DNA of 18,696 nt from Clostridiales bacterium (GTDB lineage Bacteria; Bacillota; Clostridia; Oscillospirales; Butyricicoccaceae), in contig JANZZB010000011.1 in the NCBI GenBank assembly GCA_026419635.1, positions 1 to 18,696 on the forward strand, read 5' to 3'. The stretch's first letter is position 1. The number at the start of each line of letters is the position of its first letter. The notes under the pieces are model-generated. The model saw only the letters and a list, made by a program, of their open reading frames with translations. It did no database searches and was not told the DNA's origin. Below are positions 1-6,183 of the stretch, one piece after another. The position numbers and the translations under genes are program-made.

Positions 1-2
1 AG

Positions 3-296
3 CCACAAAAGGTGTATGAAGCGATATTAAACGAAGTAAAAGCTGTAAAAGCACAGGGAATTGACAAGGCTCTATTCGAAGGCATCAAAAAAGCAGCGCT
101 TGGTTTGAGAATCCGTACTCTCGACTCGCCTGACTCACTTTGCATCGCACAGACTTCGGCTTATTTCAACGGCGCATTTTTTCTTGATTTTCCTGAAATC
201 TATGATAGCATTACGGAAGATGACCTGGCACGTTTCATTTCAAACGTCTTAAAGGAAGAAGCATCTGCTATTTCAATTATCTATCCGCAATCATAA
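3..296 (+). CDS. C-terminal part of an M16-family (insulinase-like) peptidase, YfmH-type; 5' end outside window
   Basis: The frame is open from the left edge and ends at a TAA at 294-296, giving the last ~97 residues of a larger protein. The in-frame GTG at 12 is not a credible start because coding continues upstream of it (Pro-Gln-Lys). The segment has the helix-rich C-terminal look of M16 peptidases: a helix resembling VYEAILNEVKAVKAQGI, then a basic helix, an aromatic patch (AYFNGAFFLDFPEIY) and a final helix before a short strand ending IIYPQS. The zinc-binding region would lie upstream and cannot be seen. In Clostridia a pair of M16 genes (YfmF/YfmH type) often sits just before lgt, as here, with 26 nt to the lgt start. 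The family assignment is an inference from this C terminus and the context; the substrate is unknown. Confidence 0.7.
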   Translation, partial: PQKVYEAILNEVKAVKAQGIDKALFEGIKKAALGLRIRTLDSPDSLCIAQTSAYFNGAFFLDFPEIYDSITEDDLARFISNVLKEEASAISIIYPQS

Positions 297-308
297 AAGC
301 ATTTGTTT

Positions 309-315
309 AGGAGGT
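309..315 (+). promoter_or_regulatory. Shine-Dalgarno deciding the TTG start of lgt
   Basis: AGGAGGT ends 7 nt before the TTG at 323. No ATG or GTG in this frame is as well placed, so TTG is taken as the start. Confidence 0.8.
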
Positions 316-322
316 AGTTCGA

Positions 323-1624
323 TTGGTTTCGATAGACCAGTACGAAGTATCGTTTCCCGGTCTTGGGATTCACCTTGGTTATTTTAGCCCATACGTTTTT
401 AACACTTTTATTAAATGGTACGGCGTAATTATTGCTTTTGGATTTCTGCTTGCGGCATTTTATGCACTCAAGCGTGCAAAAGAATTTGAATTAAATGAAG
501 ACAATCTCCTTGACGGACTGCTGATTGGAACACCAGTTGCAATAGTTAGTGCGCGGCTTTTTTACGTTCTTTTCTCGTTAGCTGATTATTCGAGCAATCC
601 GATAAGTGTGTTGTTTATCTGGGAAGGTGGTCTTGCCGTATACGGGGGAATTATCGGCGCTTTCATAGCGTCCTATTTCTTCTGCAGAAAACAAAAAATT
701 AAATTTGGAAATTTTTTAGATTTGATATCTTTGGGTTTTTTAATAGGACAGGCGATTGGACGCTGGGGCAACTTTTTTAACCGCGAGGTTTTCGGACGGG
801 AGACTTCCAGCCTTTTCCGCATGGTGCTTACGAACCCCACTGATCCCAGCATTGCGTTTTCTGTTCACCCGTTATTTCTCTATGAATCTTTTTGGAATGC
901 TCTAGGATTTGTTCTTTTACATTTTCGTTCTAAGAAGCGTACTTTTCCCGGTGAAATCTTTTTGTTATATATCGCGTGGTACGGTTTGGGCCGTGGTATT
1001 ATGGAGGGGCTGCGAGATCCGGCCTACATACTCAAAATCGCGGAGTTACCGGTCGACCGGATACTGGCTTTTTTGTCTTGCACAGTCGCAGTTACTCTGT
1101 TGATTTTGGGTTACAAAAAACAAAAAGCGCTCAAGCTGGCAGACACGAACAATTCCACCGGAGGTTCAGACAGGGTAAAGTTTGAGTTGCTGAAGGCGGC
1201 AGAAACGCCAGAGGGAGAAAAAATGTTTAAGGATCTATTAAACAAAATATTACGAAAAAAAAGTAACTCAGAGAAAATGGAAATTGGAACGTTTGTCGAC
1301 AAAAGGTTAAACTCCGAATATACAGGGTATAAGCCAGCAGATATGGGCAATATGAATTCAGTTGGCGGAAGTGCTGTAAATTCTGTGAAAATGCCGGCAG
1401 AGGCAGACGAAACGGGTGAAATTATTGACAGTCAGACCGCACCCTCAAATATTGAGGCTATGGGAAATTTACCTGGAAATTCGAGTAAAAATGATACAAC
1501 GATGATGGCATCCGCAGAAAATACGAGAGATATGCCGCAGGAAACGGACGAAATTAGCGAAACCATCGATAAGCAAGTAACATCCGAACAGAAAATAGAT
1601 ACGGATGGAGATGCAAACGCGTAA
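323..1624 (+). CDS. lgt: Prolipoprotein diacylglyceryl transferase Lgt with a long hydrophilic C-terminal extension
   Basis: Lgt is an integral membrane enzyme that moves a diacylglyceryl group from phosphatidylglycerol to the lipobox cysteine of prolipoproteins, the first step of lipoprotein maturation. Residues 1-~265 form the catalytic membrane domain: several hydrophobic segments, the family signature GRWGNFFNREVFG at 146-158 with Arg147, HPLFLYES at 182-189, and GLGRGIMEGLR at 221-231 with conserved arginines. This part alone matches the usual family length of about 260-290 residues. Residues ~270-433 are an added, predicted cytoplasmic tail rich in Glu, Asp, Ser, Thr, Asn and Lys, without hydrophobic segments and probably disordered. 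It contains degenerate repeats (for example MPAEADETGEIIDSQ at 357-371 and MPQETDEISETIDKQ at 404-418). The TTG start is set by AGGAGGT at 309-315. The gene follows the M16 peptidase directly and probably shares its transcript. Confidence 0.95.
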   Translation: MVSIDQYEVSFPGLGIHLGYFSPYVFNTFIKWYGVIIAFGFLLAAFYALKRAKEFELNEDNLLDGLLIGTPVAIVSARLFYVLFSLADYSSNPISVLFIWEGGLAVYGGIIGAFIASYFFCRKQKIKFGNFLDLISLGFLIGQAIGRWGNFFNREVFGRETSSLFRMVLTNPTDPSIAFSVHPLFLYESFWNALGFVLLHFRSKKRTFPGEIFLLYIAWYGLGRGIMEGLRDPAYILKIAELPVDRILAFLSCTVAVTLLILGYKKQKALKLADTNNSTGGSDRVKFELLKAAETPEGEKMFKDLLNKILRKKSNSEKMEIGTFVDKRLNSEYTGYKPADMGNMNSVGGSAVNSVKMPAEADETGEIIDSQTAPSNIEAMGNLPGNSSKNDTTMMASAENTRDMPQETDEISETIDKQVTSEQKIDTDGDANA

Positions 1625-1698
1625 AACAGCGGAAAATTTTCTTAAAAAACATTGATTACACCTTCAGCATGTAGAAAGCCGAAACTGCACAAAAACAT

Positions 1699-1727
1699 TT
1701 GACAAGTAATACGCAAAATGATATACT
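1699..1727 (+). promoter_or_regulatory. Sigma-A promoter of the L21 leader / rplU-rpmA
   Basis: TTGACA (1699-1704) and TATACT (1722-1727) are separated by exactly 17 nt, close to the consensus housekeeping promoter. Transcription would start near 1734, about 97 nt before the rplU ATG, right at the beginning of the structured leader. Confidence 0.85.
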
Positions 1728-1733
1728 ACCAGA

Positions 1734-1823
1734 AGCCGCATCGAACAGGCAGCCTGATTTTTTGGCTGATAAGAGAGATGTTCCGCCTGTTATTGAGCGT
1801 GACTCTAAGAAAGAAGAGAGGTG
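1734..1823 (+). ncRNA. Putative L21 leader: structured 5' UTR of rplU
   Basis: The leader folds around a stem AACAGGC (1744-1750) pairing with GCCTGTT (1785-1791), with an inner hairpin AGCC (1751-1754)/GGCT (1764-1767) and a short outer stem CGC (1737-1739)/GCG (1797-1799). It lies between a strong promoter and the rplU ribosome-binding site. Leaders of this kind upstream of rplU are known in Firmicutes as the L21 leader and are thought to let ribosomal protein L21 repress its own operon. Assignment rests on position and folding seen by eye; a covariance-model search was not possible. Confidence 0.65.
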
Positions 1824-1830
1824 CTACCGG

Positions 1831-2142
1831 ATGTATGCAATTTTAGAAACCGGCGGCAAGCAGTACCGTGTGCAGGAAGGCGACACAATCTACGTTGAGA
1901 AGCTCAATTTGGAAGATGGAGCCGAAGTTACGCTTGAAAGCGTTTTGACAGTCGGTGACGGAGCCGATTTAAAAGTTGGAGCCCCGTATGTCGCGGGTGC
2001 TTCGGTTACGGGAAAAGTGGTAAAGACAGGCAAAGGCAAAAAAGTGATGATTTTCAAGTACAAATCCAAGAAAAATTATCGTCGCCGCCAAGGCCACAGG
2101 CAGCCGTATACGAAGCTTGAGATTTTATCCGTCAAGGGCTAA
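1831..2142 (+). CDS. rplU: 50S ribosomal protein L21
   Basis: This is a 103-residue large-subunit ribosomal protein that binds 23S rRNA. The start MYAILETGGKQYRVQEGD is the classical L21 N terminus, and the C-terminal part carries the basic motif KYKSKKNYRRRQGHRQPYT found across the family. The ATG at 1831 is preceded by AGAGAGGTG (1815-1823) with 7 nt spacing. The frame remains open upstream to a TTG at 1699, but that codon is part of the -35 box, so the extra 44 residues cannot be translated from this transcript. It is followed 40 nt later by rpmA. Expression is probably controlled through the leader at 1734-1823. Confidence 0.97.
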   Translation: MYAILETGGKQYRVQEGDTIYVEKLNLEDGAEVTLESVLTVGDGADLKVGAPYVAGASVTGKVVKTGKGKKVMIFKYKSKKNYRRRQGHRQPYTKLEILSVKG

Positions 2143-2182
2143 GACGCATAGTTCATTGAGTTTAACTTTGGAGGTGTAATAA

Positions 2183-2443
2183 ATGGCACATAAAAAAGGT
2201 GTTGGTTCCACTAGAAACGGACGTGATTCCGAGGCAAAACGTCTTGGTGTAAAGCGCGGAGACGGACAGTTTGTAACAGCAGGAAATATCCTCGTAAAAC
2301 AACGCGGGACGAAAATTCACCCGGGTGTTAATGTCGGACGCGGAAGCGACGATACACTGTTTGCTTTAGCAGATGGCAACGTTAAATTTGAGCGCTTGGG
2401 AAAAGACCGCAAAAAAGTTTCCGTTTACGAGAAAGCGCAATAA
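2183..2443 (+). CDS. rpmA: 50S ribosomal protein L27
   Basis: L27 is an 86-residue large-subunit protein whose N-terminal tail reaches the peptidyl-transferase centre. The sequence starts MAHKKGVGSTRNGRDSEAKR and contains the conserved QRGTKIHPGVNVGRGSDDTL region. GGAGGTG upstream of the ATG is a strong ribosome-binding site. In many Firmicutes L27 is made with a short N-terminal extension ending in a Phe before AHKKG, which the protease Prp removes, and prp lies between rplU and rpmA. Here the mature-type N terminus is encoded directly, and the 40-nt gap to rplU has no room for prp. The gene ends just before a strong terminator. Confidence 0.97.
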   Translation: MAHKKGVGSTRNGRDSEAKRLGVKRGDGQFVTAGNILVKQRGTKIHPGVNVGRGSDDTLFALADGNVKFERLGKDRKKVSVYEKAQ

Positions 2444-2465
2444 GGCAAATAAAAAATTTAACGGA

Positions 2466-2499
2466 AATCCCGAGCACATTGCTGTTCGGGATTTTTTTT
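2466..2499 (+). terminator. Rho-independent terminator of rplU-rpmA
   Basis: AATCCCGA (2466-2473) pairs with TCGGGATT (2486-2493), with an inner GCA/TGC extension, and a run of T residues follows through 2499. This is a textbook intrinsic terminator 22 nt after the rpmA stop. Confidence 0.9.
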
Positions 2500-2526
2500 A
2501 CCATTTTAGAAAGAATAATATATATT
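2497..2526 (+). promoter_or_regulatory. Possible promoter of obg
   Basis: TTTACC (2497-2502) and TATATT (2521-2526) are 18 nt apart, just after the rpmA terminator. The AT-rich context offers other -10-like choices. The leader of about 145 nt to obg contains a hairpin AGGCGTTT (2580-2587)/AAATGCCT (2600-2607) of unknown role. Confidence 0.4.
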
Positions 2527-2678
2527 ATATTAACGACGGAGTTTCTTTTCCATATATATAGAAGTGTGAAGAAATCATCAGGCGTTTTGGAATATCCCGA
2601 AATGCCTCCCATAAACGGATTTGTCGGACAGGTCTTTGGGCAATTAGTACCCCTTTAATCACGAAGGAGGCATTATCA

Positions 2679-3950
2679 GTGTTTATCGATATTGCAAAAA
2701 TTAAGATCAGGGCGGGAAAAGGCGGCAATGGAGCCGTTGCTTTCCATAGGGAAAAATACGTTGCGGCAGGCGGACCGGACGGCGGAGACGGCGGTCACGG
2801 AGGAAATATAGTTTTTCAGGTTGACGACAATTTATCAACACTTATGGATTTTCGCTACAAGAGAAAATATGAAGCCCAAAACGGAGCAGATGGCGGGACG
2901 AAAAAATGTACCGGAAAGGATGGCAAAGACCTTCTCATCCGTGTACCCCGCGGTACTTTGATTCGAGACGTGAAAACGAATGCGCTTATTAAAGATCTTT
3001 CGGATGACGAACCATTTATCGTAGCTGCCGGAGGACGCGGTGGATTTGGTAATGCACGGTTTGCGACTCCGACGCGCCAGGTTCCGAATTTTTCTAAACC
3101 TGGTTATCCGGGAGAAGAAAAGGAAATTGTACTGGAACTAAAGTTGTTGGCAGACGTTGGTCTGTTAGGATTTCCAAACGTCGGAAAGTCGACTTTATTA
3201 TCCATTATTTCATCGGCCAGACCGAAAATCGCTAATTACCATTTTACAACGCTTGCACCGAATTTAGGAGTTGTTTCAATTGCGGAAGGCGCTTCTTTTG
3301 TGGTTGCGGATATTCCCGGCATTATAGAAGGGGCATCAGAAGGCGCTGGTTTAGGACATGATTTTCTACGCCACATTGACCGTTGCCGGCTGCTCATCCA
3401 TCTTGTAGACGCTTCAGGCAGCGAGGGACGCGATCCTGTCGTTGATTTTGAGACAATTAATGAAGAACTTAAAAAATACAGTGAGACACTCGCTAAAAGA
3501 CCGCAAATTCTTGCAGCAAATAAGACAGATATTTTGCAGGACAATACGCTTCTTGAAAAATTAAAAGCGTATGCCAGGAAACAAGATATCCCCGTCTTTG
3601 AAATTTCTGCAGCAACAAATACAGGTGTTAACGAATTAATCCATGCGGTTTGGAATAAACTTCAGACACTGCCTCCCGTTAAAATATTCGAGCCGGAATA
3701 TATCGCTCCGCAGGAAGAAGATTCTTTTGATCAGTCTTTTGATATTCATATAGAGGATGGCGTATATATAGTTGAAGCGAAATGGATTGAGCGTATGATG
3801 GGTTCGGTTAATTTTGGGGACAATGAATCCAGAATGTATTTTGAACGTGTTTTAAAAAACGCTGGGTTATATGATAAACTTGAGGAAATGGGAATTAAAG
3901 ACGGCGATACAGTTTCGATTTACGGATTGGAATTTGATTATATAAAATAA
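2679..3950 (+). CDS. obg: GTPase Obg/CgtA
   Basis: Obg is an essential GTPase associated with 50S ribosome assembly and stress signalling. The 423-residue protein has the three family domains in order. The glycine-rich Obg fold (1-~158) includes GKGGNG and GGPDGGDGGHGG. The G domain (~159-330) has P-loop GFPNVGKS (164-171), switch II DIPGIIEGASEGAGLG (from 211), NKTD (281-284) and SAAT (310-313). The C-terminal OCT domain (~352-423) ends SIYGLEFDYIK. The start is a GTG with AAGGAGG (2664-2670) 8 nt upstream. Obg commonly follows rplU-rpmA in Firmicutes; here a terminator separates them, so it probably has its own promoter. Confidence 0.97.
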   Translation: MFIDIAKIKIRAGKGGNGAVAFHREKYVAAGGPDGGDGGHGGNIVFQVDDNLSTLMDFRYKRKYEAQNGADGGTKKCTGKDGKDLLIRVPRGTLIRDVKTNALIKDLSDDEPFIVAAGGRGGFGNARFATPTRQVPNFSKPGYPGEEKEIVLELKLLADVGLLGFPNVGKSTLLSIISSARPKIANYHFTTLAPNLGVVSIAEGASFVVADIPGIIEGASEGAGLGHDFLRHIDRCRLLIHLVDASGSEGRDPVVDFETINEELKKYSETLAKRPQILAANKTDILQDNTLLEKLKAYARKQDIPVFEISAATNTGVNELIHAVWNKLQTLPPVKIFEPEYIAPQEEDSFDQSFDIHIEDGVYIVEAKWIERMMGSVNFGDNESRMYFERVLKNAGLYDKLEEMGIKDGDTVSIYGLEFDYIK

Positions 3951-3953
3951 GGC

Positions 3954-3993
3954 TTAAGGTGAGGGGTGACGAACCCGACTCCCCTCACCTTAA
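3954..3993. terminator. Strong perfect hairpin after obg
   Basis: TTAAGGTGAGGGG (3954-3966) pairs perfectly with CCCCTCACCTTAA (3981-3993) over 13 bp with a 14-nt loop, starting 3 nt after the obg stop. No T-run follows on the + strand, so it is not a canonical intrinsic terminator. It may protect the obg mRNA 3' end or attenuate readthrough. A weak CGGG/CCCG hairpin followed by TTTTT (4005-4022) comes next. Confidence 0.5.
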
Positions 3994-4034
3994 ACAGCAT
4001 AAAGCGGGGCTGACCCGTTTTTGGAGGACATTAT

Positions 4035-4460
4035 ATGCAGCAGTATTTTTGGCCGCTTGCTTTAGTCATTGCTTCAAATGCCGCTTATCACGTTGTAACC
4101 AAATCAATGCCAAGTCATGTGAATCCACTTGTGTCATTAATCGTTACGTATATAACGGCAATTATCGCATGTATGGTACTGTTCTTTGTAACTGGACCTC
4201 AAAAAGGTTTTCTGGATTCGATTCACGATTTAAACTGGACGAGTGCAGCGCTTGGTGTTGCCATCGTCGGGCTTGAATATGGATATATCATGGCTTACCG
4301 GCTTGGCGCTAACGTTAGTTCCGGACCACTCATTTCTTATATTGCAGTGTCCATTGTTCTTATACCAATCGGGCTATTGTTATTTAGGGAGCATATTTCT
4401 TTTAGTCAGTTGATTGGTGTTGCGCTCTGTATTGTGGGATTAATTTTTATTAATAAATAA
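4035..4460 (+). CDS. Half-size EamA/DMT-superfamily transporter
   Basis: The 141-residue protein is almost entirely hydrophobic, with about five predicted membrane segments: residues ~5-20, ~32-53, ~70-88, ~95-115 and ~120-139. It has the pattern of one EamA repeat: a final block with a small-residue-rich helix (SSGPLISYIAVSIVLIPIGLLLF), then the short REHISFSQLIG loop and the last helix LCIVGLIFINK, typical of the end of EamA domains. Full-length drug/metabolite transporters carry two such repeats (~300 residues), so this form is expected to work as a dimer. The ATG is preceded by GGAGG (4023-4027). The substrate cannot be told from sequence. It lies 84 nt after obg, beyond a hairpin, and may be transcribed by readthrough. 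Confidence 0.75.
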   Translation: MQQYFWPLALVIASNAAYHVVTKSMPSHVNPLVSLIVTYITAIIACMVLFFVTGPQKGFLDSIHDLNWTSAALGVAIVGLEYGYIMAYRLGANVSSGPLISYIAVSIVLIPIGLLLFREHISFSQLIGVALCIVGLIFINK

Positions 4461-4527
4461 ATTTTTACTTATCAATGCAATGTATTTAACTATTAAAAAG
4501 AACGTAAAAAATAAAGGAGTTTTAACG

Positions 4528-4689
4528 ATGTCGGAAGCTGAAACAAAATGCCCCAAATGTGGTTCAACACAATTAAAAACGGGTAAAAGAGGTTGGACTA
4601 TATGGATGGGTTTAATAGGAGCAAATACAATTATATCGACATGCTTAAAGTGCGGTCACAAGTTTAAACCTGCAAAAGAAAAAAAATAA
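4528..4689 (+). CDS. Small zinc-ribbon protein (53 aa), function unknown
   Basis: The ATG at 4528 has AAAGGAG (4513-4519) 8 nt upstream; the longer open frame from 4480 has no such site. The protein has two CxxC knuckles: CPKC (Cys8, Cys11) followed by GSTQLKTGKRGW, and CLKC (Cys39, Cys42) followed by GHKF. This is the arrangement of a treble-clef/zinc-ribbon fold that would bind one Zn ion. The ~18 residues before the second knuckle (GWTIWMGLIGANTIIST) are quite hydrophobic, which could be a short membrane-interacting segment or just a ribbon core. The C terminus is lysine-rich. I do not recognise a named family. It is the last gene before a strong hairpin and may be independent of the transporter gene 67 nt upstream. 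Confidence 0.7.
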   Translation: MSEAETKCPKCGSTQLKTGKRGWTIWMGLIGANTIISTCLKCGHKFKPAKEKK

Positions 4690-4740
4690 ACTTAATATAC
4701 ATTTATAAAAAGCCGAAGAACTCGGCAGGTTCGTATAAAA

Positions 4741-4777
4741 AATTACCTCGTAATCATCTGATTACGAGGTTAATTTT
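4741..4777. terminator. Bidirectional terminator between the zinc-ribbon gene and tmcAL
   Basis: ACCTCGTAATC (4745-4755) pairs with GATTACGAGGT (4760-4770) over 11 bp with a 4-nt loop, flanked by A/T-rich arms (AATT before, TAATTTT after). It serves convergent transcripts from both sides. A smaller hairpin GCCGA (4712-4716)/TCGGC (4722-4726) lies just upstream. Confidence 0.7.
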
Positions 4778-4827
4778 ATAATCTGAAAATCCTATTAAAA
4801 GAAGTAACAGGATCCTTTTGTTATGTG

Positions 4828-6042
4828 TTATTTTTCGGCAATAAAAATGGGGCTGGTTCTGTATTCCTCGTTTGCTTTAGCTGCGGGTACCGGGCTGGCC
4901 ATATAATAAAGATCGGTTGCTGTGCTCTCAAGCTCAAAAAAGCGCTTTGCATTATCAGAAAGTGCATTGACGGAGGCGGGCTTTGTAATGAGCGGTAATT
5001 CGGCACTATTCTTCATTTGTTTTAACAGTGCTTGCCCTTTCGTGTTAAATGCGAGCACTCGAAGATAGGGAGGATTGTAAGCGGCCATTTCTTTTGTTAT
5101 GCCAAGATAGGCGCATAGAAGTATTCTGCGAATTCTTGAATGGGCATAACGTTTCGTTTTAGCATGTTTACAGATCTCTTCAAAGGATAGTCCTGTTTGA
5201 ACGGCCCGAAACAGACGTTTATCTAAACCTTCGCTAATATCTGGTAACCGTTCATAATATTCAGCCGGAAGTCTTCGAAGATAGGAAACAATGGATCGTT
5301 CAGCGTTTTTAAGCAATACGGGAGCTCTTTCTAACTCAATTTCTTCCTTGAGTATGGAAAAAGATTCTTTGTTCATGTACGGAATTAAGTCGGAAAGATC
5401 TCCATTTTCCAAAAGATTGCGAAGATGCGACGCGGAAGCAGTGTTGCCGCTTGCAGATTTAGCATCATGGGAAGCTCCGATACGGCGGATGGTAACAGGG
5501 GCTATTGAAGAGTTGAGACGAAAAAGCGATTTGATATACTCAATTGCGAGTATATTATTGGGTGAAGATAAAAGATTTGACGATTTCGAACCGAGCATGG
5601 CTAAGATAGCTTTTTGACGGGCAGACGCAAAAGAAATGCCTTTTTGCAGTTCGTTTTGGAGCAAAGGAGGAAATTCCTCAGATAAAAGCGCGATCGCAAC
5701 ATCCCGCAATGGATCTATATAGCCCAATTCGCTGCCGAATGATAGATGTGTCACAATATTTGTAGATGCAAGTATGGAAACAGAGGATTTTGCAAACCCT
5801 TCTGCTGAAGAAAGCGCGTAGGGTGTAGGCAGTTCCAGCACTAAATCGGCGCCCGACAAAACGGCTGATTTTGCACGTGCATGTTTGTTCATACACGCGA
5901 AGTCTCCACGTTGAACATAGTTTCCGCTCATTACGCAAATAATAGCGCATTCTGTACCACAAAGAAGACGGGTCTGCTCAATATGAAGCATATGTCCGAG
6001 GTGAAATGGGTTGTATTCTGACACTATGCCGCAGACTTTCAT
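4828..6042 (-). CDS. tmcAL: tRNA(Met) cytidine acetate ligase TmcAL (YlbM family)
   Basis: TmcAL makes N4-acetylcytidine at the wobble base of elongator tRNA-Met, activating acetate with ATP to acetyl-adenylate instead of using acetyl-CoA. The 404-residue protein begins MKVCGIVSEYNPFHLGHMLH, the nucleotidyltransferase N terminus with its HxGH motif, continues with the conserved CVMSGNYVQRGDFACMNKHARA and LVLELPTPYA blocks, and later ASHLRNLL. Length is normal for the family. The start at 6042 is chosen because GGAGGAG lies ~6 nt upstream and the homologous N terminus begins there; the frame is open 38 codons further, but those residues (rich in Lys and Arg) are not family-like. The gene is divergent from ackA, whose enzyme also uses acetate and ATP, with 141 nt between the start codons. 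Confidence 0.92.
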   Translation of the reverse strand: MKVCGIVSEYNPFHLGHMLHIEQTRLLCGTECAIICVMSGNYVQRGDFACMNKHARAKSAVLSGADLVLELPTPYALSSAEGFAKSSVSILASTNIVTHLSFGSELGYIDPLRDVAIALLSEEFPPLLQNELQKGISFASARQKAILAMLGSKSSNLLSSPNNILAIEYIKSLFRLNSSIAPVTIRRIGASHDAKSASGNTASASHLRNLLENGDLSDLIPYMNKESFSILKEEIELERAPVLLKNAERSIVSYLRRLPAEYYERLPDISEGLDKRLFRAVQTGLSFEEICKHAKTKRYAHSRIRRILLCAYLGITKEMAAYNPPYLRVLAFNTKGQALLKQMKNSAELPLITKPASVNALSDNAKRFFELESTATDLYYMASPVPAAKANEEYRTSPIFIAEK

Positions 6043-6072
6043 TTTTTCTCCTCCATAAAATTCAAAAATGAG

Positions 6073-6101
6073 TTGTTTTTTTCGTCGAATTATTGTACAA
6101 T
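6073..6101 (+). promoter_or_regulatory. Possible ackA promoter with palindromic -10 region
   Basis: TTGTTT (6073-6078) and TACAAT (6096-6101) are 17 nt apart. The -10 lies in a perfect palindrome ATTGTACAAT (6092-6101), so TACAAT also reads on the minus strand towards tmcAL, though with no good minus-strand -35. A short palindrome ACTGTT-TC-AACAGT (6147-6160) lies in the ackA leader just before its ribosome-binding site and could be an operator. Confidence 0.45.
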
Positions 6102-6183
6102 TTGGAGTGGCTTTAAGTAGATAGTTTATTCTACAATAATATAACAACTGTTTCAACAGTACATTGAGGAGTGTCTTAAAAAA

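Noticed and set aside
1699..1830. Open frame extending L21 upstream by 44 codons from a TTG
   Set aside because: The TTG is part of the -35 box and the region forms the leader RNA; L21 homologues begin at the ATG at 1831.
2500..2678. Possible tRNA or riboswitch in the obg leader
   Set aside because: No cloverleaf or recognisable aptamer core; only a single 8-bp hairpin with one G-U pair.
3959..4276. 105-codon frame starting right after obg
   Set aside because: Starts within the hairpin, overlaps the transporter in another frame, and encodes an unlikely Cys/Arg-rich sequence.
5291..5617. 108-codon plus-strand frame
   Set aside because: Antisense to tmcAL; no ribosome-binding site or family resemblance; mirror of the real gene's codon pattern.
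6043..6156. N-terminal extension of TmcAL by 38 residues
   Set aside because: Not family-like, runs through the tmcAL/ackA promoter region, and the ATG at 6042 has a strong ribosome-binding site.
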